From: Hyparrhenia diplandra
Lineage: Eukaryota > Streptophyta > Magnoliopsida > Poales > Poaceae
NCBI GenBank assembly: GCA_015847255.1
Contig: JADLZK010010184.1
Location: 186,001 to 250,000 of the forward strand
Length of the DNA stretch: 64,000 nucleotides
Direction: 5' to 3'
Of the stretch, positions 1 through 11,713 are shown piece by piece. The notes below the pieces were generated by a model. It did no database searches and was not told the DNA's origin. It was given only the letters and a program-made list of their open reading frames with translations. A program made the position numbers and the translations under genes. Every line of letters starts with the position of its first letter. Positions within the stretch are counted from its first letter, which is position 1.

Positions 1-50
1 GAGCTCCAACCAGAGCCAGAGTAGCCAGCCTCTTGCACACACATATCAAA

Positions 51-845
51 TTATATTGACCCCAGCAGTTTGATTCCCTCCGCCAAATCGTCTCCTTCGT
101 CGTCGGTGACCTCGTCCTCCGATTCATCCACCGCGTAGCCAAACCTTTCTTGCTGGTCGATGAGGGCCTCCAGGAAGGCAAGCCTTGTGTCGTTGACAAG
201 AGTACTTTGGCGGTAGACGTGTTGGACATCCTCGGGATGCTTGGCCAGCTCGTCTTCAGTGAGGTTTGAGGTCGGGCAGGGATGTGTGGCCATTGTCCTG
301 ACGAAGTCGATCTGCGCCTTGGTCATCGTCATCAACTTCTTGACGAGCACCTTCTTCGTCTTCTTTCCAGCCGGCCGGACCGCCTTGTCTTGAGCACCTT
401 CGAGGACCAAAGGCGGGCCGTCGATAGGGTACAGTATATCCATGCTCGCGGCCGCATACTGCTTCTTGAGCTTCAGGATGCGTCCTTCCTCCGCCTTGAC
501 CTTCATCAGGATCTTACGATCCTCCTCCGACTCCATCTTCAGGATCCGACGCCCATCCTCCGACGCCGCCGCCATCTCAGCCTCTGACTTCATACCGCGG
601 ATAGGGCGGCGGGTGCCCTCCTCCGACTTCATGCCGCGGGTAGGGCGGCGGGTGCCCTCCTCCATCTTAGCCTCCGACTTCATGCTGCGGATAGGGCGGC
701 GGGTGGCCTCCTCCGACTTCATACCGCCGATAGGGCGGCGGGTGCCCTCCCTTGACGACGCCATCTTAGGGGCTCCCATCATAGCCTTCCTACTCGGCAG
801 CCCCGTGTTGCGGCCACGGGACCCCTCCTCCGACGATCGCTCCAT
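51..845 (-). CDS. Lys/Glu-rich repeat protein, family copy A (intact)
   Basis: This is a complete 264-residue reading frame from ATG at 845 to TAA at 51. I do not recognise a named domain. The N-terminal third has about four near-copies of a 13-residue unit of the form EGTRRPIRGMKSE. A highly charged, probably helical segment follows (ESEEDRKILMKVKAEEGRI and similar heptad-like text). Then come a Lys-rich patch (KKTKKVLVKKLM), a conserved core (KAQIDFVRTMATHPCP) and a strongly acidic tail (DESEDEVTDDEGDD). The second half is nearly identical to the product at 24860-25408, so this is one of two intact members of a locally amplified family. Compared with that copy it has gained the 13-residue repeats. 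The C-terminus also differs: EGIKLLGSI replaces VEN, which suggests the original stop was lost. A nuclear or nucleic-acid-associated role is only a guess from the basic and acidic blocks. Confidence 0.7.
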   Translation of the reverse strand: MERSSEEGSRGRNTGLPSRKAMMGAPKMASSREGTRRPIGGMKSEEATRRPIRSMKSEAKMEEGTRRPTRGMKSEEGTRRPIRGMKSEAEMAAASEDGRRILKMESEEDRKILMKVKAEEGRILKLKKQYAAASMDILYPIDGPPLVLEGAQDKAVRPAGKKTKKVLVKKLMTMTKAQIDFVRTMATHPCPTSNLTEDELAKHPEDVQHVYRQSTLVNDTRLAFLEALIDQQERFGYAVDESEDEVTDDEGDDLAEGIKLLGSI

Positions 846-960
846 CGCACGCGACCGAACCCTAACCTCCCCTCTCGGAGATCTGGATCGAGAGGATGCG
901 GCGGCTTGGACACGGGAGAGCGGAGAGTAGAGAGAAGGGAACGCAAAACGGATCCCCTAT

Positions 961-971
961 CGCAGATATAT
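961..971 (-). promoter_or_regulatory. candidate TATA box for copy A
   Basis: On the minus strand an uninterrupted TATATAT lies about 120 bases upstream of the ATG at 845, a plausible spacing for a plant promoter. Position and sequence are the only evidence. Confidence 0.3.
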
Positions 972-1434
972 ATGCCCCGCAGGGCTCGGCTCCATCGGAT
1001 GCGAATAGGCCCGCAACCCCGGCTTGGGTTGGGCTGGGCACTTTTTTTTTTGATCGGGGAGAAAAAAAAAAAATCAATGTTTTTATTTATTTATTTATAT
1101 TTAGATCGGGGAATTTAACTAGCAATTCAACTTCTTGCAGGCCATGTGTCTAGACTAGACCTTATTTTGCTCTGATGTAGCCTGTCCGTCCTACTAAAGT
1201 TCTCTGGGGATTTTTACAGTAACTGCTTTCTTTCAAATATATATATTAACCATTGTGGCAGTGTTTTTAATGATCAGCGGGAGCGGGAGGGAGAGACACC
1301 CCCCACCTGATTTTTTTTTTACAAGAAACACATATGTTATCGGAGTTATTTAAAGTCCCTGCCTCCTGCTCGCACGAGAGAGTTTGAGACATCGGTGGCT
1401 CTTTCGCACGCTGACACGTGTCTTTGCATGTTTC

Positions 1435-1469
<35 letters not shown>

Positions 1470-1547
1470 AAAAAATCAACATCTATATTGTCTCATGTTT
1501 CAATGCGAAAAGGAAAAAAGAATCGATAGCCTAACCATTTTGCAGAA
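972..1547. other. AT-rich intergenic sequence with long poly-A tract
   Basis: No gene is seen. The stretch holds several A or T runs, including about 30 A at 1438-1467, which could be the tail of an old retroposed sequence or a simple repeat. Confidence 0.4.
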
Positions 1548-2172
1548 ATGCCCTTGAAATGCATCGGTGGCTCTTTTCAAGACGCTGACACGCGGCTCTT
1601 TCAATTGCAAATGGTTATTCAGACTATTGAAAATGCCGACTTGGATGATGACATACATGACTGGAGCTATGTTTGGGGGGCTAGTGGGTACAGCAGTAAG
1701 AAGGCTTACAAACATATAAATGGTGGTAACCCAATGATGCATGTTTTCAAATGGATGTGGAAGTCTCATAACATTGAAAATCATAAATTTTTCTTTTTGG
1801 TTGCTATTAAGAGACAGACTCAACACTCGAAATCTTCTTAGAAGGAAAAATATGATCCTGGATGATTATGAATGTGTTGTTGTAATCATGGAGTGGAGGA
1901 GACAAGTATGCATCTGTTTTTTCAATGTCCCTTCAGCAAAGAATGCTAGGATACCTTATCCATAAATTGGAATCTTAATCTACAGCCCCTAGACATGCTA
2001 ATGAAGGCAAGAGATAGCTTTGGTGACCTCATCTTTAGAGAAATCTTAATAACAGCCTGTTGGGTGATCTGGAAAATGCGTAACAGTATTGAGCCTGGCT
2101 GCTCTGTATTTTTGTACATAACCATTCATCCATTTAAATAAAAAAAGGGGGAGAACCCCTTTCAGTTAAAAA
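1548..2172 (+). mobile_element. LINE 3' fragment (zf-RVT tail)
   Basis: The translation, with frame changes near 1790 and 1880, reads as the C-terminal tail of a plant non-LTR retrotransposon. It runs WSYVWGASGYSSKKAY, then FKWMWKS, then RDRLNTRNLLRRKNMILDD, and further on ACWVIWKMRN. In this family the tail is the zinc-binding reverse-transcriptase domain (zf-RVT) followed by the end of the ORF2 protein. Stop codons and frame changes show it is dead. It ends in an A-rich run near 2140-2170, consistent with a 5'-truncated insertion. Confidence 0.75.
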
Positions 2173-2292
2173 AAATGTGTGTAGAATGTGCAATATGACA
2201 GCTCATGAGCTGGTTTGTTTGGGTTTTCTATGCTCAGAAGCTCTGAAGATTTTTTAAACTCTGAAACACGAAGAGGCTGCATACATGGGTGG

Positions 2293-4723
2293 TTACCGCT
2301 GCCCTCCTAGCAAAGCCAGCAACATATCCCTGTAGCCGAAGGAGGTGTCGCCGGCGACGTCGAGGCTCACAGCGCTCCCATACCTCGCCCTGTATTCCTC
2401 CTTGATCTGCTGCATGTCGACATCAGCCCGCGAGACGATCACCCTCGTGAGCATGTCCTCGTACGTCCCTAGTCCCAGAATCGAGTACCTGATGACCTGC
2501 CCATCACCATCAGCAACAACACGCAGTCACCCACTGAACGTTTTAATTAACGCCAGCCATTCCAGTCATATCTCTGATTCTCCGACCTTGTACATAGTAT
2601 ATACCTCTGCAAAGTGCTTTTCCGGCGACGTTAAGCACAGGATGGCGCTCCTCAGCATTCCAGCGAGCTGCTTGCCGCCGCAATGGCTGCTGCCGATGTC
2701 CTGATCAATGGATGAACACGTAAGAATGACGAACAGCTGAACCGCTGAGGCATATATACACTGATGCAGAAGAATGCATGCCTGAGGATCTGAACGTACC
2801 TCGACGAAGTCTGTTCCGTGGTCGTCCCTGTACTGCTGTAACGTCGCTCTGAGCTGAGGCTTGCTACGGGTGCTGATGATCCGGGCAATTTCGTCCCCGT
2901 TTAGGCGCTTCTCTCTAATGGCCTGTGACAGCTGAGCCGCCTCTAGCTTCGCGACGTCCATGTCGACGTGCTCGCCGGCGTAGCGGTAGGAGCTCACAAG
3001 ACGGAGCAACATCTGCATTGTAGGTAGGCTTAGCACAGGAGCAGAGCAGAGACCCTTCTGAAGTCTGAAAGATTCTGAACATGTCCGGCGTGCAGCGAAA
3101 GAGACGAGAGCTTGGACGACTAAAGATTGCACATTTACAAGCACGAACTTACGTTACCTTCTTGAGAGGCTCTTGGAGCGCAGGAGAAGACGCGACGTCT
3201 TCTTCGACAGAGCAGCTGAAGAGCTTCCGGTAGATGTTCCTGACGGCCATGAGGTGGTCCGGGGTGGAAGCGCACACCACCTCGACCAGCACCGAGACGT
3301 AGCTCTCGTCCTTGGTCTTCTTCACGGGCTCGTGCACCAGGTTCGCGTCCCGTTCAGCCGGATCCATCGTCCACAGGATCCAGGCCCGTCCCTAGGGGGT
3401 GGGCAATCGGTGCTACGCCCTTGGGCCCATGAGGCTGGGGGGCCATGAGGTAGCGTATGTGTATACTAGATGTGTATGTGTAATTCTGTAGTAGCCCATC
3501 AACCACCGTCAGACTCGATCGCTGATCGTGAGTTCGCGACTGCCAGGGGCAACTCCGCGTCTCCGCTACGCACGCCGCACACGAGGACCGGCCGTTGGCC
3601 TTCTACCATTCTTCATGGCAATTCCAATTCTGTAAAGGACTAAAGGTACGAACTAGTATTGATTAATTGATCTTGATTAGTTGATCTGTACAGCAATTAA
3701 TTGATCTGTACGGCAATTCTGTAAAGGGCGACCCTGCTACGGACACAAGGATGGCCTTCTGTCCCTCCACGACAATTTGGCAAAGGTATGATTCGTATGA
3801 ACTAGTACAAGTGTACAGATCGATTGATCAAGATTAATACCCTGCATGCTTAGTGCTTACGTGTAGCGATAGAGGCTTTAGGGATTTAATTTCTAATTTA
3901 TTTTTTTTATCATGGTAGCGATAAAGCTATTAAAAATTGTTCGAGGTCAACAATGCTACAAGAAAGATTAAATGGCTTGGCTATGTGTGTAGAAGACCGA
4001 GAAGGATATTTTAGATACAATTGATCTTGAAGGTGTTCTTGAAGATTTTGCATCAAGAAATGCCCAAAGACGCCTTTTTAAAAAGGATTAAAGCATACTT
4101 TTATTCGAGGTAACTAGCCATCGTAGTTATTTTGTCGTTTTTATCTTCTTTGATGTACCGCTACTTTTGCAACAAGAATTACTCTTATCAATACTATTAT
4201 ATATCGTAATTGTTATATTAAAATTTTAGATTGATGGGCCCTTCGCGTCTTGCTCGCCCAAAGGCCCGTAAAATTTGTGGGACGGGGCTGGACAGGATCA
4301 TCGCTTTCTGAATGAATGAATGAACAATTGACCATCTGATGATGAAGTGGAGACAGGCGAGATTCTTACCCAGAAATCGACGGAGAGTTGGCAGTGGCGT
4401 GAGAGCTTGTAGCGGAAGCAGTTGAGGAGGGGCTCCCGGTAGAGGAAGGCGTAGGCGCGCCGGATCGCCGCTCGCTGCGCCGCCGTGCGCCGGCACAGCA
4501 CCCCGATCAGAGCGGCCTTGTCCGCCCGCCATCCTGATCGATCAACACGTCGACAGAGGCCGCCGCGTCAGTGCATCTGGCGACGAAAGGAAACCGGCAA
4601 AAAGAAAGCTAGGTAACGGAAGAAGAAGAAGAAGAAGCTGTGATTGCCTTGGAGCGCGTTCCTCAGGCTCTCGGCGTCCTCGGAGGCAGTCGGCGGAGGG
4701 CTCGGGACGGCGACGGTGGACAT
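2293..4723 (-). CDS. annexin, six exons, exon 3 interrupted by a hAT element
   Basis: The product is a plant annexin, a Ca2+-dependent phospholipid-binding protein of the cytosol and membrane surface. Exons on the minus strand are 4723-4648, 4533-4370, 3391-3158 (as now spliceable), 3012-2800, 2700-2605 and 2496-2293; the sum is 328 residues, a normal annexin length. Family features include LWTMDPAERDANLV in repeat 1, VEVVCASTPDHLMAVR in repeat 2 and LGLGTYEDMLTRVIVSRADVD in repeat 4. The GxGTD-type calcium loop of repeat 1 is altered to GWRADKAAL, so Ca2+ binding there may be weak. Intron 1 starts with GC (AAG|GCAATC), which is needed to keep the reading frame. A 911-bp hAT transposon sits inside exon 3. 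The ancestral exon began AAAGCG at 4307 and encoded KAMILWTMD. The only frame-preserving route I see now uses an AG inside the transposon end, changing KAM to GRAW. Confidence 0.85.
3373..4299 (+). mobile_element. hAT-type DNA transposon with 8-bp TSD
   Basis: The element spans 3381-4291 and is flanked by perfect 8-bp copies of ACAGGATC at 3373-3380 and 4292-4299. Its ends are imperfect inverted repeats (CAGGCCCGTCCC against CCAGCCCCGTCCC), the CAGGG-like type common in plant hATs. Internally, about 3950-4100 on the plus strand, the translation with one frameshift gives STMLQERLNGLAMC and later GVLEDFASRNAQRRLFKK. This matches the C-terminal dimerisation end of plant hAT transposases. The rest of the transposase is missing, so it is a deletion derivative. 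Confidence 0.85.
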
Positions 4724-5642
4724 GCTGTCTGATCTGATCCCAGAGTGGCGACGGCGATGCTGGTGGCAGTGATGACACGAAGGTGGATTTATAAATATAG
4801 CTAGGTGGTGGATCGAATCGGATGATCGAGGAGACTAGTGCATTGCAACAACTTTGCAGTGGAAGAAATTCAGAGCGAAACTGCATGCGTGGTACAGATC
4901 ATAAAGCATTTCAGCTTTGTAACTTTATCTGTTTATTATTTGTTATATATAGGGCTGAAACTGAAAGCTAACAACGTCTTCAAACGATTCATGACACGAT
5001 GATTGGGTACGCATATATATGCATAAACTGACGGACGTCGCCGGCTGGCCGGCCGGCGTTTGTTCTTGCGAGAGGAAGGATCGGAACACGAACGTGTCCT
5101 TCCTTACGCATTAAGTTTTCAGATGTGAGCATATGCATGATTTCAGAGCTCATTTTGCAGCCCATGCTTCAACGAATATTATTTGCCCAACGCTTTAACA
5201 AAGTTGCATAAAGATGAATGAACTCATACATGTAGCACAATGGCACAAATGCATAGTATAATCTATGCACGTTACACACATTCATTCAGTACAGGACAAC
5301 AGGTTGCATACAGATGAACAGTATTATTATTATTATCGTGGGCCTCGGTTTTACCTACTTGTAATATATGGGCCAGGCTCAATTGGTCTAGTATGGGCTG
5401 ACAAAAGAAGAACCAAAAGCACGTTGGCATTGCAAATGCATCGTCATGTGCCGACGTGGCGAAGTTGCCAGGCCGCCGAAGCGGTTACCTGTTGTCTCTG
5501 ACAGGCGGGCCCACCATAAGCCGGAGAAAAATCAGGGGCTTCCTCGTTGTGAGCGAAGATATCCCTGCTCTCGCCGTCGCCGACCTACCAGTCCCTGACC
5601 CGGAGGCCGGAGGAGGAAGAGAGAGGGGGCGGAGGCAAGGGG
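4724..5642. other. intergenic region between annexin and F-box gene
   Basis: The two genes are divergent, so this 0.9-kb stretch should hold both promoters. I see no ORF or transposon ends in it. From about 5560 it becomes GC-rich, which fits the 5' untranslated leader of the F-box gene. Confidence 0.5.
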
Positions 5643-8186
5643 ATGGCAAAGCGCGGGCGCCACGCGTTGGCGCCGGTGGTGGAGGAGCTGATCTCGCCGA
5701 TGAACAGCCTGGACGACGGCTGTCTCATGCACATCTTCAGCTTCCTTAGCCCAATCCCAGGTTCGATTCGCTCCTAATCCTATGCCTCCATGTCCACGCC
5801 TTCGTAGGAGAACCAATCGAATGGTGAATCTGTAACCGGTGGGGATTCCGACTTTAGTTGTTTGAGTAATCAGGGCGGATGGGGCGGACCTAAAGAAGAA
5901 TGGGTCAGAATTGGGTTGACTTTTTTTTTTGGATTGGATAGTTGGTGAGAAGATCTGTTTAATTCGGTATTGGTTCGATACTTCCTGGGTGTGTTGGATT
6001 GCGGAAGTTTTGTAGATAGCACTGTATTATGTCTTCAGTTGGTGGATGCAGTTATGCAATTGTGCTCCTGTTTTGGGAAAAAAATGAAGACGAGCGTAGA
6101 TGATAATAACTGTTCACATGGCTTATTGTGTAGGATTTGGTGCTTTTGTATCATATAAATAACTAGAGATTGAGGAATGTTCAATTTGTGTTCCTCTTGC
6201 CATTGCCATAGTCTGTCATACTTTTAACTTCATGTCAAATGTAGCTTTTGTGTATATGATCTTTCAAAGCAATTTGCAATAGCTAGTTTACTAACATGCG
6301 GAAGTTTTCTATGTCTGGAATGGAAATGTTTGAAAGTTGAAACTTTGAACTGTGTTTGATGGTATGCTTTAACATTTACTGCTGATGTGCTTTTAAATGA
6401 GCTGTTTTTAGCAATTTCATTGTTGAACCTGCAGATAGGTATAACACCGCCCTCGTTTGCCACAGATGGCGCTTCCTTGCATGCCACCCTCGGCTATGGC
6501 TGCGTGTCGAGAGGCCAATCAGAGATGTGATGGAGCCTGGAGTTTATCCAAATCTTGAGGCCGCCGTTTCTGCCGCTAGGTCTATTTCTCTCCCTCCCTC
6601 TCTAGTTATCACTGTGAACAGTGGATGTTATGGCTGATCTCCATGTACCTTGTTGAAGGCCTGGTGACACCATTCTTATTGCAGCTGGCGGTTCCCATGT
6701 TGCATGTAACATTCAAATAAAGAAGCCTATTTGCATAGTAAGTTTTGCCTTCCATGTCACTGAGTCCTGAAGATGTCAACAGAGATATGATCTGACAAAT
6801 GCTTCCTGCACCTGGCGCCAACATTTGTTTTGTCGGTGCAACTGTGAACCCAATTTTACTTGCATCAGATTGGCGGGGGTGATCTTCCCGATGACACTGT
6901 ATTAACCTGCTCACGTGGCTTTGACAAGTAAGCTCCTTCCCTTCTGTGGCTATTTTTTCTTGTCTGCTGCTGTTGCTTCCTGATCAGTTCATAGTGGCCT
7001 TATGGTGGTCCATCTTTTACAAATTGATTACTGTCACGTTTCTTATTGCACTGTAAGTTGTTGTGAGGCTTCACCTTTTAGTTCACCTTAAAGAATGCAA
7101 TGATTATGAGGCTTCCTGTAGACTTGTCTCATCAGCATGTTGACTAGGTCTATTTATGTTAAATGACACACTGATCAGTATAATGTAACTGAATCTGTAC
7201 AGTCTTGATTTATGTGGTGCAACAGTAGTGAAAAGTAAAATGCATCATTATTTATTGTTGTATGCTTTCCCTAAACCTGACCTTATGTAGTAGCTTTTAG
7301 TGTTTGATGGTGCATCTCCAAGTTTAGATAGAGCTTTATTACTTGCTAGTGAGGAGTTGCACCCTGTGGGAAATAGCTGGAGCAAGAGGTATTTTTTACC
7401 TCTTCTCTCTACAGCTGTTAGGCAACTGAGGCCTAGTGCTGGCCAGGGTCGTTTTTTTTTTTTTGTAACAGGTGTGTTTGTGTATCTAGAATCTAGAATC
7501 TTTGATGCGTGAGTTTTGTAAGGATGTGCAGCTCCCCTGCATTTTTGAGAAAAAAAATGCTTTTAGCTCTGGGTACACCCCCTTTTTTATGCTGTATGCT
7601 TGATGTAAGGTTATTATTATTTCAACTATATTGGATTGGATCTATAGTAGTTTGTCTGCCTAATATCTGCGAGTATACAGTTGTTGACCTATTGTCTTTT
7701 TCCATCAATTTGAAGTGGTAATGTAAGTTTTGTCTACTTCAGAAAATAGTGAACTTGCGAACTGGTGTAAGTTTATCTTGCTGTATTTTTATCAATATCC
7801 CAGTCTTACCTAGGCTTCCTTTGATTAACCTATGAAACAGCGCATTGGAGTTCCTATCAACATGCAAGATTGCAAATTTGACTATTAGAGCAGAACTCGG
7901 ATGCTGCTTGCTGCATCGAAGTGGTAAATTGACCATTCAGGAGTGTTTGCTGCAGTGTGAGCAAAACCCTCTGGACTATCTGTCGTTTCCAATAATTAGC
8001 ACAGCGATAGAGTATAATTCATTTCCGCCCCTCAAGGAACAAGGGCATGGTGTAAGTGTTGTTTGCACCCGGATTGAAGGGGGTGCGAAGGCTGTCAGGA
8101 CGAACGGAACACTCGCGCTGCAGCGTGTGCGGGCCATCTATTCCCGCAGTTCTGTTTTCTTCTGGTTCGAAGTAGGAGAAAAGTAG
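5643..8186 (+). CDS. F-box protein, SKIP5-like, five exons
   Basis: Exons are 5643-5760, 6435-6579, 6659-6737, 6869-6927 and 7841-8186. All junctions are GT-AG and the joined frame gives 248 residues. Residues about 20-60 form an F-box (LDDGCLMHIFSFLSPIP, then DRYNTALVCHRWR), which binds SKP1 in SCF ubiquitin ligases. The C-terminal half (GDTILIAAGGSHVACN, then LEFLSTCKIANLTIRAE and so on) has the repetitive short-strand look of a right-handed beta-helix, as in the Arabidopsis SKIP5 family, and is the probable substrate-binding part. The start was chosen because it is the first ATG in the GC-rich exon and gives the conserved F-box spacing. The function is inferred from the family; the substrate is unknown. 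Confidence 0.85.
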
Positions 8187-9640
8187 AACTACCTGTACAC
8201 TAGCATAGCAATAAGCTCTCGTGTTCTTGTATCTCAATATCTGTATCACCTTAGGTCCCTAGTTTGGTAAACTCAGATGGATGTTGTCTCCTGTTTGTTG
8301 TAATCTTATGATAACTCATTGATGTGTTAATTAACAATGAACATGTTGCTTTGTTTTGAAAGTGAGCGTTGAAGAGTTTGTAGCGTACAGATTCACAAGT
8401 GGCAATGGCATTGATAAAACTTTCCCCAGTTTTTGGATCGGCCGCTCAGGTTATTGATTAGCTGGCTGTAATGTTTTATGCCTTGCGCGTTGGATGGCGT
8501 TATTTGAACGGAGGACGGTATGGGGACCAATCTGGGTTTTACCCTGTGAGGTCTAGTTCATGCAGCTTGTCCTGCTGTGTTGCTGGCTGTTGAAGCAAGA
8601 ACTCAGGTACTGAGATTTACAGTGAAGTTCTGTTCATCTTCATCCCTGCTGTATACTATTGTCGTACAGACTGTAGACGCCAATACTACGGACTCCTACA
8701 TGACCATGATGATGTCTGAGAGAAATTCATGGTTGATCCATGGACCGAGTCTGACGGATCCTTTCATTTCCCCCTGCATGAAACAGTGCCAATTAAGTCC
8801 ATGTCGATTACTGGAGTAGTACACCGTATACTACTCCATAAATGAATAATTACTCAATCCTGTACACAGGCCTGTCCTTTGCTTGGTACGATAGGTGAGA
8901 GCTGGAGGAGCCCCAACGCATGCTGGTAAATGTGCGCCGTAATTTCTTCTTGACAGTTCATTTAACCGCTTGCTCAGCTTAAGCAGAGTAAAACCGACGA
9001 GTGAGGTGCACAAAGCAGGGTGGATCCGGTCTAGTTATTCGTGTCGAGTTAATTAGGGAAACTTTGGGGGTGACAAGAGATTGACAGTATCAATCAATTC
9101 AAACAAGTTGCAACGGCTGTGTCGCTCTCTGGACCATTGCTCCGTCAGACATTTTACTACGTGTTCACGTGTAGTCTCTGACGAAACAAACAAACAATCC
9201 GTTCCGTTCCCGTTGTTTCTTCTTTCTTGGAACGGCATGCTGGATTGGGTAATAATTCGAATTCCCGTCCGTCTGGATGTGCCACCCTGCTAAAGCTGAC
9301 TTTGTCTTCAGAATTGCCAAAGCTGAAGTTTCACTTTCAGTTCCGTCATTCTGAAAGACGCATCACTCCAGTAAAGCCCTGAACTTCCAGTTTTTTATTC
9401 GATTCCCTGAAAATCTGAGATCATACTACTAGCAGCCTAGCAGGAGTATTCATCTAAATTACAGTATCTTTTTATTAAAAAGTTATACATAATCCTCGTA
9501 AAGTGTACTGTAAGTATGTGTGTATTTTCAAGACAATTTTTTGGGTGCTTTACATGAATATTAAAAGTCTTGTTTTTTTAAAAAAATTGTCAGTTAATTT
9601 TGATTAAACCCTACTTCCAAACCCCGAGGTAAAAGAAGAC
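8187..9640. other. intergenic region, F-box 3' end to SINAT promoter
   Basis: The first few hundred bases are probably the 3' untranslated region of the F-box gene. The rest shows no convincing gene or transposon end. Confidence 0.4.
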
Positions 9641-9659
9641 ACCAGTGGTGGCCTGCTCG

Positions 9660-11713
9660 GGGAAGAGAGAGAGAGAGATGCTTTAATTCGAACACCGTTG
9701 CCTCCTCTCTCTCGAGCCCTTCTCCTCCTCCCTCCCCCACAGCCACAGTGGCATCACATCACGCCAAAGCCCATCCGCCGGCCAGAGATCGACTCCTCCC
9801 GCCTGGCATCCCGCTTGGATCGTGGCTCCCCTCTGAGGTGACGCATTGTTCTCCCGCTTGTTCAGTTTCGCTGTTTCCTTCAGAGGAAAGATTGGGATTT
9901 TTCAAATCTTGGGGCTTCGCAATGCTCCTACGATTCTTGGTCCCTTCTCGCTCAAGGGCGATTCTTGGTGCGGGCTCCTTTAGCTCGCGCGGTGGTTGTG
10001 GATTAGGGTTCTAGCTCCGTCTTTCGGGAATTTGTAGCTCTGCAGAAGATCGCAGTATGTGTCGAGATGCTGGGTTCCTCTTGGTTCAAACTTTTCTTCT
10101 CTCTTTCGATGTGTGTTTCGTTGGTTAGCTAAATGCAGCATAAGCTATTGTTGATTAACCCATCACATTGTTTTCCCAGTTTTAAGACTGATGACTTATG
10201 CTCCTGGGACTGTCTCTTGGTTCTAAAAGAGGTTGTATTGGAGCTGTTCCCTCCCCATTCTTTATTTAGAAGTCATTTAAGCTCGCCATTCTGTGCAGTT
10301 ATAGTAGATCATCATTTTCATGTCCCCACATTTTCATGGAGTTCTGTAGGCTCATCAGGCCAATAACTTCGGTTCTTTTTATTTTTTTAAAAAAAAGGAG
10401 AAATAGCTTCGGTTTTCCTTCCTGATTAAACAAACTTCAATTTCTATGACGTGTTCCCTTCGGAGTAGTCATGATGTGCTCATTTGTGATTTGTGTTATG
10501 ATGCGTGCATCTTTCTGGCACCACGTTGCCATAATTTCCTTTGTCCACTGTTTCGGTATCCCCACTGAAAAAATTCATGGGTTCTGTCAAATGGCAATTA
10601 TTAGAGATCCTGCATGTTGCTGGCAATTTGTTATGCGATGAGGAAATGAGCTTTATGTGATGAAGTGCCCTTTTTTAAGGGGGTGATTGATTGCAACTGT
10701 ATGTAGTTGCCGGCCTACTGCTTTTGGAGCAACACAAGGTGTGGTGGAGGTTGATGGAAGTGTCAGTTTGGCACCCCTTCTCCATTTCATGTAGTAATCA
10801 TGTTCTACCACTGCATCATTTGCCTCCAGTCCCCACCACCAACTTTCCACACCCTTACACCGTTTTCCTCCTCAGGCTTGCTTCTTATTGCTCCTTCATG
10901 TGAATGTATTGGTTCTAGATCAACTGGCAAACAACCTTTCCTGTTCTTTTCTATATTTGGGAGTGATGCAGTTTTATGACTTCAGTTTTGTCTATTCATT
11001 GTTAGTGTAGTTTTCTCCTTAACTTCACTTGTCAGCAAAATACCTGCAATGAAAAAAAAAATGATTCAAACATGCATTAAATCTGCAAGGAAAAAGCCTG
11101 AAAATGCTCTGGAACTCATTTTTTAAAGTTTCGCTTATAACTCTTGTGCATATGACAGGCATTATTATATTTAGGTCCTATTTTGGGTGTTTGAATATAT
11201 CCTGGTTGAGCGTCTCTTATGAAATTCCTGTAATCTTGCTTTTCGAAACATTGTCTTATTGGGTCAAACCTCCAAATCATCATGCAAGGTTGTTCATGAT
11301 TTTCATTTCGTTAATGAAAATGAAAATTTCTCTTACAAAAACCTTTATGTGTGGTCAAACTGTATTATTTCTACCTTAGGGGCTTTGCTGATACAAAACC
11401 CTTCAAGTTTGTCCAATTAGTTTATGGTTGCCCTTAGAAACATATGTCTGATTACCTCAGGGTTCAGGAAATGAAATAAATATTTGTCCTTCCTAAAGAA
11501 AAATGAGGCTGTTTGATAAGGATTTTTTTTTTTTTCTGAATTACAAGATATGCTTCTGTTCTTTAACATCTTCAGTGATTTTGCTGATGATAAAAATTGG
11601 TTCTCTCTCTGTTCTGTTCTTTAAAAAACTCTTGCTAACTTGTATTTTTTCTGATATGTTTCCACTGTCCCCATTTTCCTCCAAATAGGATTTTTTTGAC
11701 CTAGAGGTTCCCC
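9660..11713 (+). promoter_or_regulatory. probable 5' leader exon and long leader intron of the SINAT gene
   Basis: A GA- and CT-rich stretch at 9660-9740, typical of rice 5' untranslated leaders, is followed by a plausible donor (GAG|GTGACG near 9838). A T-rich acceptor (AAATAG) lies near 11690, just before the coding start. A roughly 1.85-kb leader intron is therefore likely. This is inference from signals only. Confidence 0.4.

Noticed and set aside
442..930. Open frame of 162 codons on the plus strand opposite copy A
   Set aside because: It is the complement of the intact copy A frame and owes its openness to the GC-rich repeat; no independent protein features.
7300..7390. Extra exon inside F-box gene intron 4
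   Set aside because: A short open stretch exists (VFDGASPSLDRALLLASEEL), but the flanking exons join in phase without it and no good acceptor/donor pair frames it.
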